Shown here one piece after another: positions 35,516-42,657 of a DNA stretch of 64,000 nt. Under the pieces are notes generated by a model. That model was not told the DNA's origin. It saw only the letters and a list, made by a program, of their open reading frames with translations, and did not search any database. A program made the position numbers and the translations under genes. How positions within the stretch are numbered: the stretch's first letter is position 1; each line of letters starts with the position of its first letter. Source of the DNA: CAZMXP01 sp964570285. Lineage in GTDB: Bacteria; Planctomycetota; PLA2. The stretch spans positions 1 through 64,000 of the forward strand of contig CAZMXP010000025.1 of the NCBI GenBank assembly GCA_964570285.1. The letters are read 5' to 3'.

Positions 35516-35588
35516 TCGCGGGAGAGAGCAGTGTTCCGACCCACGCGTCAGGCGCGCAGGGCAAGAGCCGACACTCCTGGGGCGCGAG

Positions 35589-36443
35589 CTACCCCCGCTC
35601 CAGGTAGAAGTTCAGCACATGATGGTACGCGCGGCCGCGGGCGAACTCCTCGATCTCGCCGGGGCGCGGGTCGCGGAGGGCGTTGCGCTTCACGTCGACG
35701 ATGCGCGTACGGTAGCCGAGTTCCGCGAGCGTCGCGAGTACCGCGTCCGGGTCGCGGCCACAGCGGATGAGGCCGAGCGGCCAGAACTCGAAGTAGATCT
35801 TTGCATTGCTGCGTTCGAGCGTCCCCCGCGCCCCCTCGAGAATGTGCCCTTCGGCACCCTGCGCATCGATCTTCAGAAGGTCGATCGTCCCGCCCGCGAG
35901 GTCGTCGTCGAGGCAGACGGTCGGAACTTCGATCGCGGCGCCGGGGCTCAGCGCGTTCTCGCGCGCGAGGCTGTGGCCGCCCGAGTTCGCGCGGTCGACG
36001 AAGAAGCTCGCGATGCCGCGCCTGTCGGAGACGGCGGCCTGCACCGGCGTGACATTGGCGAATCCGTTCAGTTGCAAGTTGGCCACGAGCTCGGCGAAAG
36101 TGCCGGGGTCGGGCTCATACGCGCGCACGTTCGCGCCGGCGCGGGCGGCGACCATCGTGTAGTGGCCGAGGTTGGCGCCGATGTCAATGACCGTCATGCC
36201 GGGCTTGACCCGCTCGCGGAAGTGGTCGGTGACGAGCCGGCTCATGCCGCCGCGGCGCAGGATCGAGCGGCCGATGTACTTGCGGCGCGGGTCGACGTGA
36301 AGCCGGTAGTCCCGCGTGCGGATGACCAGCGGCGCGCGGGGGCGCAGCAGCGTGAAGAGCGTGCGCCAGACCGCCTTCAGCAGGAACGAGCGCTCGACGC
36401 GCTCGGTGGGGAAGCGGTCGGCGATCCACTGGAACATCGACAC
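35589..36443 (-). CDS. FkbM family methyltransferase
   Basis: 284 residues. SAM motif I is VIDIGANLGHYTMVAARAGA, followed by VRAYEPDPGTFAELVANLQ (acidic strand-2 end), then VPTVCLDDDL and IDLLKIDAQGAEGHILEGA, which are the FkbM signature. Members O-methylate sugars, often on surface glycans. Start: GTG 36443 has GGAGG 10 nt upstream and lies 2 nt after the stop of the preceding methyltransferase; an ATG at 36437 is the alternative. Confidence 0.9.
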   Translation of the reverse strand: MSMFQWIADRFPTERVERSFLLKAVWRTLFTLLRPRAPLVIRTRDYRLHVDPRRKYIGRSILRRGGMSRLVTDHFRERVKPGMTVIDIGANLGHYTMVAARAGANVRAYEPDPGTFAELVANLQLNGFANVTPVQAAVSDRRGIASFFVDRANSGGHSLARENALSPGAAIEVPTVCLDDDLAGGTIDLLKIDAQGAEGHILEGARGTLERSNAKIYFEFWPLGLIRCGRDPDAVLATLAELGYRTRIVDVKRNALRDPRPGEIEEFARGRAYHHVLNFYLERG

Positions 36444-36445
36444 GG

Positions 36446-37378
36446 TCAGACCGCCTCCGCCTCGATCGCGACGACCCTCCCGAGCAACAGCGGCAACGAC
36501 AGCAGGTGGCGGACCATCTCCCGGTAGGGGGGCTTCGTGCCGGTCGCGAGGCGACCCTCGCGCTCCATCGCGGCGTACATGCGGCGCGCGCGGCGGGTCG
36601 CGCGCAGCGTGGCGAGCGCGACGAAGGGCCAGACGAGCGGCAGCAGGAGAAGGCTTGTCAGGCTCGTGATCGTCGGCAGCAGGCGGCGGATGCGAAAGCC
36701 CGTGTGGTGAAGGCTGTAGCGGAGTTGGAAGTAGTCGGCGAGGAACGCGTGGCCGTGGTAGGTGCGCGTGCCGTCGCGAGATCGCGCGAGCACGCCGGTG
36801 TGCTCGTCGAACCATGTGCGCAGCGTGCGCTGGCCGACCAGCGCGAAGGAGAGGCGCGCGCGCACGCTCAGGAGATTGGGCGTCGTCAGCAGCAGCGTGC
36901 CGCCGGGCTTGAGCACCCTGCGCACCTCCGACAGCGCGTGATGCCGGTCGGGGATGTGCTCGATCCCCTCGACGAAGAGCACGTAGTCAAACGTGGCATC
37001 GGGGAAGGGCAGCGTCGCCTCGAGGTCGCCCGCGACACAGGCGATGTGGGGGGGCGAGGGGGGGAGACTCTCACCGAAGAGGCGCCGCTTGAGGCGTGGC
37101 GACCAGCGCCCCTGCCACCCCTCGCGCACCCCCTCGCCCACCGGACGCCCGGCGAGCCTGCGGCACTCCCCGTCGAACTCCTCCGGGAAGAGGTCGCAGG
37201 GGACGACATCGAAGCCTGCGGCGGCGAGGGGTAGCGAGAGGACGCCGCACCCCGCAGGGAGGTCGAGCACCTTCGTCGCGGCGCGGCCGGTCTCGGGGAC
37301 ATCAGCCATCCGCGAGAGGATCGATGGGTAGAGCGAGCCCATGCGCAGTTGGCCGAGCCACCCGTAGTCTTTCGCCAC
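36446..37378 (-). CDS. Class I SAM-dependent methyltransferase, membrane-associated
   Basis: 310 residues. Motif I is VLDLPAGCGVLSLPLAAAGF; the later FDYVLFVEGIEHIPDRHHAL and LKPGGTLLLTTPNLLS are of the methyltransferase-11/23 type. After the core, a hydrophobic segment (LTSLLLLPLVWPFVALATL, about 243-261) may attach it to the membrane. Together with the FkbM gene it resembles a cell-surface glycan modification pair. It is divergent from the cytochrome locus across 165 bp. Confidence 0.85.
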   Translation of the reverse strand: MAKDYGWLGQLRMGSLYPSILSRMADVPETGRAATKVLDLPAGCGVLSLPLAAAGFDVVPCDLFPEEFDGECRRLAGRPVGEGVREGWQGRWSPRLKRRLFGESLPPSPPHIACVAGDLEATLPFPDATFDYVLFVEGIEHIPDRHHALSEVRRVLKPGGTLLLTTPNLLSVRARLSFALVGQRTLRTWFDEHTGVLARSRDGTRTYHGHAFLADYFQLRYSLHHTGFRIRRLLPTITSLTSLLLLPLVWPFVALATLRATRRARRMYAAMEREGRLATGTKPPYREMVRHLLSLPLLLGRVVAIEAEAV

Positions 37379-37543
37379 CGGGGCGGGATCCTACCACATG
37401 GCCCGTGAGGTACCGCCGCGCGCGAGTGGGGGATCTTCCGCGGAACTTCGCTCACTGCGTCGCCCCGGGGGCGCTGACGGGCCACCCTGTGCTCTAGCGG
37501 GCGCGGTGCGCCGTTTGCGACGAAAGCGGCAGAGGAGTCCATC

Positions 37544-38059
37544 ATGAACAGGAGAGCGCTTGCCTTCTCCGGCCTCGGGTTCGTGCTCGTGCTGGCCGTC
37601 GTCGTCTTCGGTCAGGACCGCGCTGTGCCCACCGACCCGGCCGGGAACCACGGTTCGGAGTACATCGGCGAGGCCGCCTGCAAGAAGTGCCACATGAAGG
37701 ACCACCGCGAGTGGAAGAAGACCAAGCACGCGCTCGCGTGGGAGGCGCTGCCCGAGAAGTACCGGAACATGGAGGCCAAGGACGAGGCGACGGGCAAGGC
37801 GTGCATCTCCTGCCACGTGACCGGTTGGGGCGAGAAGAGCGGGTTTGTCGATCCGGCGGCGTCGGCCCATCTCACCGGCGTGCAGTGCGAGGCCTGCCAC
37901 GGGCCCGGCAGCAAGCACAAGGAGGCGGGCCAGAAGGTGCTCGACGAGAAGCGCACGAAGTTCAACGAGGGCGAGCCCACTTTCACGACGCTCAAGACCT
38001 CCAATTGCTCCAACTGCCACAACCCCCACGTGACCCACGAGAAGTACAAGGGCGGCTAG
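37544..38059 (+). CDS. Tetraheme cytochrome c (c554-like)
   Basis: 171 residues with a signal peptide (AFSGLGFVLVLAVVVFGQD) and four CXXCH heme sites: CKKCH, CISCH, CEACH and CSNCH. The start YIGEAACKKCHMKDHREWKKTKHALAW-like segment is the cytochrome c554 pattern seen in soluble periplasmic multiheme carriers. Start ATG has AGAGGAG 9 nt upstream. Role inferred: shuttle between inner-membrane quinol-oxidising complexes and the outer-membrane conduit encoded downstream. The MITE-like element begins at its stop codon. Confidence 0.88.
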   Translation: MNRRALAFSGLGFVLVLAVVVFGQDRAVPTDPAGNHGSEYIGEAACKKCHMKDHREWKKTKHALAWEALPEKYRNMEAKDEATGKACISCHVTGWGEKSGFVDPAASAHLTGVQCEACHGPGSKHKEAGQKVLDEKRTKFNEGEPTFTTLKTSNCSNCHNPHVTHEKYKGG

Positions 38060-38221
38060 GGCCTGTCTGAAAGCCCCGCCTGGAGTCGGCCGGCTGCGGC
38101 TGCGCCGGGACTGCGTCGCGCCGGCTCGCCGCATTTCTCCGTTAATGCGGGTCGCCGGCGCTCCTTGCCCGGCTTGTCCTCGCTCGGCCTTGGTCCGACG
38201 GCGAGGCTTTCAGACAGGCCC
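38059..38221. mobile_element. 163-bp MITE-like fold-back element
   Basis: Terminal inverted repeats of 17 bp (GGGCCTGTCTGAAAGCC at 38059-38075 and its exact reverse complement at 38205-38221), extending to 22 bp with one mismatch. The interior is also partly self-complementary around GCAT-TTCTCCGTTA-ATGC. No transposase inside. It begins at the last base of the cytochrome stop codon and ends 33 bp before the porin gene. Confidence 0.8.
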
Positions 38222-38254
38222 TTGCGGCCCGGCGTTTGCGCCATCTCGACTGCC

Positions 38255-39703
38255 GTGGTACGGAACGCTGTCCTCGCCCTCTCCCTGCTCTGCGCGGCCT
38301 GGCCGGCGCGTGCCGGCGACGAGGGGACGATGGTCGCCGAGGCCGCGGCGGGAGAGGCCACGGCCCCCGCGCCCCCCCGCGAGTCGCCAGCCGACGAGGA
38401 GCGGAACGAGAACCTGCGCTGCGCCATCGAGGGCTACCTGTCGCAGGAGGCGCGCTTCCGGTCCGCCGGCGGGGAGAACGACTTCGACCTCTACACGCAT
38501 CTCGACGCGCAGGCGTCCCGGGCCGGCGCGCATCCGATGCGCGCGCGCCTCAACGGGCGTCTCGTCGCCGACGCCGGGGGCGACCAGAGGCCCGGCGACC
38601 TCCTCTACGACGTGTGGGATCGCTACGAACACGACGTGCAACTGCGTCTCTACGAGGGCTTCGGGGAAGTGGGGGGGCTCCTGGGGGGGCCGCTCGCCGT
38701 GCGCGGCGGCCGGCAGTTCCTCGACGAGGGGACCTGGTTCCACTTCGACGGCGTGCGCCTCGACCTCAACTGTGGCAAGCGGATCGACGGGCTCGACGTG
38801 ACTGCGTTCCTCGGCGTGCCGGTGCGCTTCGGCGAGCAGGAGCGGTCGGATGCGTGGCTCGCCGGATTCGTCGGGCGCATGCGGTTCACCGACCGCACCC
38901 GCGGGCGCCTCGAGTACGTGCATGTGTCGGAGTTCTTCGAGGAGATCAACGATCCGCCCGTCGATCCGGTCACGGACCCGGTCACGCTGCCTGCGGACCA
39001 TGTCGACGACGACCTCTTCGGCCTCTCGCTCTGGCACGAGCCCGCGGAGACGGTGCGCCTCTACGGCCGCGTCACGCTGCTCGACGGCGACTTCAACGAG
39101 TTGCATCTGCTCGCGCGCTGGTTCACGAAGGACGGGCGCTGGGCCGTGGTCCTCGAGTACTACCAGCTCTTCGGGACGCTCGAGAACGTCACGAACGACC
39201 TCACGCCCTACACGCCGATGCTCGGGAACTACTCGCCGTTCACGCGCGTCGCGGTGCGCGCGACCCGCCGCATCGGGGAGGACTGGATCCTCCAGGGCGC
39301 GCTCTCCCACCGCGAGCTGTCGCAGCAGGAGGACGAGGGCGTGTTCAACCACGAGTACAACCAGTACACGCTGATGGCGACGCGCACGGGGCTGCTGGAC
39401 GGCAGGCTCGATCTCACGCTCACCGCCAACGGCTTCGCCTCCTCGGGCAACGACGTCGTCACGGCCGGGGGCCATGTCGATTGGCGACTGAGCCCGACGG
39501 TGGACCTCTCCGGCGGAGTCGACTACGCGCTCTACAAGTACGACTGGTTCCAGGACACCGAGCGCGAGAACGTCTGGAGCTATGGCGCGAGGGTCCGCTG
39601 GAAGATGCGCAAGGCCACGGAACTGCTGGGCAGCGTCTCCTTCGACGACGACGAACTCGAGGAGTACTGGACGCTCGCGATCCGGCTGGTGTGGAGGTTC
39701 TGA
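38255..39703 (+). CDS. Outer-membrane beta-barrel of porin-cytochrome conduit
   Basis: 482 residues from GTG 38255, which gives the signal peptide RNAVLALSLLCAAWPARAG. The rest is alternating-polarity beta-strands with aromatic girdles (RLYEGFGEVGGL, YALYKYDWFQDTER) and ends in the outer-membrane signature WTLAIRLVWRF. No CXXCH. Its place directly before a 15-heme cytochrome gene (gap 3 bp) is the arrangement of MtrB-like and other porin-cytochrome complexes, where the barrel sheaths the cytochrome; similarity to MtrB itself was not visible. No good ribosome site precedes the GTG, perhaps because the MITE-like element replaced the original leader. Confidence 0.75.
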   Translation: MVRNAVLALSLLCAAWPARAGDEGTMVAEAAAGEATAPAPPRESPADEERNENLRCAIEGYLSQEARFRSAGGENDFDLYTHLDAQASRAGAHPMRARLNGRLVADAGGDQRPGDLLYDVWDRYEHDVQLRLYEGFGEVGGLLGGPLAVRGGRQFLDEGTWFHFDGVRLDLNCGKRIDGLDVTAFLGVPVRFGEQERSDAWLAGFVGRMRFTDRTRGRLEYVHVSEFFEEINDPPVDPVTDPVTLPADHVDDDLFGLSLWHEPAETVRLYGRVTLLDGDFNELHLLARWFTKDGRWAVVLEYYQLFGTLENVTNDLTPYTPMLGNYSPFTRVAVRATRRIGEDWILQGALSHRELSQQEDEGVFNHEYNQYTLMATRTGLLDGRLDLTLTANGFASSGNDVVTAGGHVDWRLSPTVDLSGGVDYALYKYDWFQDTERENVWSYGARVRWKMRKATELLGSVSFDDDELEEYWTLAIRLVWRF

Positions 39704-39706
39704 ACG

Positions 39707-40864
39707 GTGCGCGCAAGGAAGACGCTCCTCTGGCTGCTCCCCGCCGCGCTGCTCGCGTGCGCCGTGGTCATCGAGCGGAGCACCGAACGACCGAAGCCCG
39801 AGGCTCCGCCGCGTCCCACCGTGAACCATGCGCTGCACGCCGCGCGCGAACTCGTCTGCGCCGACTGCCACGACCCCGAGGAGACCGGCGACCCCAAGCT
39901 GCCCGAGGCGAAGACCTGCTTCGACTGCCACGAGCAGGACCTCTCCAAGGAGAACGAGCGGGTGCAGGCCTACTTCGCGTCGGTTCGGCAGCCGGACGGC
40001 GAGTACCGCTTCGCGCGCCCGGCCTACATGGACGACCTGATCGCCCCGCACGCGACGCACGCGGAGTATGAGGTCACCTGTGCGCAGTGCCACGGGGAGC
40101 CGTCGGAGGCGGCGTTCGCCCGGCCCGACCCTCTCGAGTCCATGAACTCCTGCATGGAGTGCCACCGGCAGCGCAACGCCGCGAACGAGTGCGCGACCTG
40201 CCACGAGGAGACGCGCAAGGAGACGAGGCCTTCGGACCACGACGCGGCGTTCCGCCTCGCCCACGGCAAGCGGGCCCCCGAAGGGTGGCGCGACGGCAAG
40301 GGGGAGTCCTGCGCGATCTGCCACTCGGTGCCGCAGGATTGCCAGTCCTGCCACACGTCGACGAAGCCGGCGAGCCACCAGGAGGCGGGGTTCCGGCTCT
40401 TCCACGGCCATGGCGACACCGACGTCGTCTTCAAGCCCTTCGAGCAGGTCTCGTGCGCCCTCTGCCACGAGGAGCAGAGCTGCGTGCGCTGCCACCAGAC
40501 GACCAAGCCGCGCAGCCACACGACGTCGTGGGAGCGGCGCTTCCACGGCATCGGCGCCGGCATCGAGCGCCAGAGCTGCCAGGTCTGCCACAAGCAGGAC
40601 TTCTGCGCGAGCTGCCACCAGACCGCGCAGCCGGTCTCGCACCGCGGCAGCTTCGCCACGGGTCCGCAGGCGCACTGCCTGCATTGCCATGAGCCGCTCG
40701 CGGCGAGCACCTGTTTTGTCTGCCACAAGAACACGCGCGGCCACTTGCAAGCGACCCCGCTCCCCCCGGGCCCCCCTCACACCGGCTCCGCGGACTGCCT
40801 CGCCTGCCACCTCGTGTTGCCCCACTTCGACGACGGCGGAAGCTGCCGGAGGTGCCACCGATGA
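39707..40864 (+). CDS. 15-heme cytochrome c (MtrA-like role)
   Basis: 385 residues with 15 CXXCH motifs (first CADCH, last CRRCH at the extreme C-terminus) and a signal/lipobox (LLPAALLAC). Start GTG 39707. In a porin-cytochrome complex the periplasmic multiheme chain passes electrons through the barrel; the order barrel then cytochrome, 3 bp apart, supports that job. The region with CADCH, CFDCH and YFASVRQPDG is closely similar to the 9-heme protein at 45173, implying module duplication. Its stop overlaps the next start (ATGA). Confidence 0.88.
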   Translation: MRARKTLLWLLPAALLACAVVIERSTERPKPEAPPRPTVNHALHAARELVCADCHDPEETGDPKLPEAKTCFDCHEQDLSKENERVQAYFASVRQPDGEYRFARPAYMDDLIAPHATHAEYEVTCAQCHGEPSEAAFARPDPLESMNSCMECHRQRNAANECATCHEETRKETRPSDHDAAFRLAHGKRAPEGWRDGKGESCAICHSVPQDCQSCHTSTKPASHQEAGFRLFHGHGDTDVVFKPFEQVSCALCHEEQSCVRCHQTTKPRSHTTSWERRFHGIGAGIERQSCQVCHKQDFCASCHQTAQPVSHRGSFATGPQAHCLHCHEPLAASTCFVCHKNTRGHLQATPLPPGPPHTGSADCLACHLVLPHFDDGGSCRRCHR

Positions 40865-42594
40865 TGCGACGCACCGTGTCGATCGCGCTCTGCGCTTGCC
40901 TCGCGGCGTGCAGCGGCAACCGGTCGCTCGAGTTCCCGGTGCTGACCGACCCGTCGCCGTTCCACGCCGCGCGCGAACTCCGCATCGACACGACGAACGG
41001 CGTCGATGTCGTCGAGGTCGGGGCCCAGCTGACGCTGCACTGGGTGCCGGGCGGATTCGTGCAGTATCTCTGGACGCTGGCGGTGCCCGCGGGCTCGCTC
41101 GCGGTGCTTTCGGACCCGGCGGCCGCGAGTCCCGTCTTCACGCCCGACGTCGAGGGGGAGTACACGATCGGCGTCGCGACGCGGATCGGCGCGACGCCCG
41201 TCGCCTCGGCGACCAAGCGCGTCGTCGCGGCGACCTATCTCGGCGTCGGCGCGTGCGCGGAGTGCCACGAGACGCGCGTGGACAGATGGAGGGGCACGGG
41301 GCACGCGCAGACGATCGCGCGCCAGGGCAAGCAGCTCTTCGACACGCCGGGATGCCTTGCATGTCACGTCGTCGGGTCCGATCCGACGCTGCCCGTCCCC
41401 GTGCCCGGCGGGTTCGACGCGGAGGCGGCGATCCTCGGGTTCAAGCCTTCCGACTTCGTCGATGCCACGGATTTCGAGGCGCGCTTCCCGTCGCTCGCCG
41501 AGCGCGGCTCGGTGCAGTGCGAAAGCTGCCACGGCCCCGGCAGCCTGCACAGGAGCGACCCGCGACGGACCAACGTCTCGACCGCCGCGCAGGTGTGCGG
41601 GACCTGCCACAACACCTTCGGCCCGCGCTACAAGCAGTGGCAACTCTCCGTGCACGCCGCGCCGCCCCCGCGGGCGGCGGCGGAGAACCCCTCCTGCGTG
41701 CGCTGCCACACGGCGCGGGGTTTCGCGCGGACGGTCGCGGGGCTCGTGCCGCGCGACGAGGGCCCCGACGCACCCGGCGTGACCTGCGCGGCCTGCCACG
41801 ACCCGCACGGGGGGGAGCACCTCTCCGAAGTGCGCCAGTTCGGGACGGCCTACCTCGCCGACGGGTTCGCCGTCGCCGCGGGCCGGGCCGCCGTCTGCGT
41901 CTCGTGCCACCAGACCGAGGTCGCCGACGCCGCCGGCCACGCGGATCGGGGCGACGCCTTCCCTTGCGCGGTCCAGGCCGACATGGTCGCGGGCCGCGGC
42001 GCCGTCGAGTTCGGCCTCGCGTACAAGTCGTCGTTCCACGGCGACCCCGGATTCAAGACGCGCAATCTCACCGGGGATCCGAACGACCCGCTGATCGCCG
42101 AGTCCTGCGTCGCGTGCCACATGGCGCCGACGGCGGCCGCGGGGCCTTTCCAGGACCGCGCCGGGGGGCACACGTGGCGGTTGCGCGACGGGAGCGGTGC
42201 GGAGTACGCGGCAAGTTGCGCGCGATGCCACCCGGGGCTTGCGACCTTCGACCGGAATCTCGGGCGGGACTACGACGGGAACGGCGCCGCGGAGGGAGTG
42301 CAGACCGAGATCCGCGGCCTCTTGGAGCTTGTCGCCGCGGCGGCCCTCGCAGCCGATCCCGGAGCCGCGCTGTCGCGTCCCGGCGGGCCGGGAGGCGTTC
42401 TTGTCGTGGCGGCGGACCGCTCGCGGAGCACGCCGCTGCTGCGCCAGGCGGCCTACAACTACAACTTCGTGCTGCGCGACGGATCCCTCGGGGTCCACAA
42501 CTCGCTCTACGCGGTTCAGGTTTTGCAGAACACGAGGGGACAGCTCACGGGGCTGCCGTTCCGGCAGGAGTTCCCGCTGGCATTCGTCCCGTGA
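40861..42594 (+). CDS. 9-heme cytochrome c lipoprotein
   Basis: 577 residues, lipobox LCACLAAC. An N-terminal PKD-like beta-sandwich (about 40-125, TLHWVPGGFVQYLWTL) precedes nine CXXCH sites (CAECH, CLACH, CESCH, CGTCH, CVRCH, CAACH, CVSCH, CVACH, CARCH) and a C-terminal tail ending NYNFVLRDGSLGVHN. The CESCHGPGSLH and NTFGPRYKQWQLSVH pieces are of the cytochrome c554/decaheme type. As a lipoprotein next to the barrel it may be displayed outside the outer membrane. Coupled by ATGA to the 15-heme gene. Confidence 0.85.
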   Translation: MMRRTVSIALCACLAACSGNRSLEFPVLTDPSPFHAARELRIDTTNGVDVVEVGAQLTLHWVPGGFVQYLWTLAVPAGSLAVLSDPAAASPVFTPDVEGEYTIGVATRIGATPVASATKRVVAATYLGVGACAECHETRVDRWRGTGHAQTIARQGKQLFDTPGCLACHVVGSDPTLPVPVPGGFDAEAAILGFKPSDFVDATDFEARFPSLAERGSVQCESCHGPGSLHRSDPRRTNVSTAAQVCGTCHNTFGPRYKQWQLSVHAAPPPRAAAENPSCVRCHTARGFARTVAGLVPRDEGPDAPGVTCAACHDPHGGEHLSEVRQFGTAYLADGFAVAAGRAAVCVSCHQTEVADAAGHADRGDAFPCAVQADMVAGRGAVEFGLAYKSSFHGDPGFKTRNLTGDPNDPLIAESCVACHMAPTAAAGPFQDRAGGHTWRLRDGSGAEYAASCARCHPGLATFDRNLGRDYDGNGAAEGVQTEIRGLLELVAAAALAADPGAALSRPGGPGGVLVVAADRSRSTPLLRQAAYNYNFVLRDGSLGVHNSLYAVQVLQNTRGQLTGLPFRQEFPLAFVP

Positions 42595-42657
42595 GCGCGA
42601 ACATCTTCGGTGGCGGGAGGCGGCCTCGGTCGCCAGCCCCGCGAAAGGAGTAGCGGG

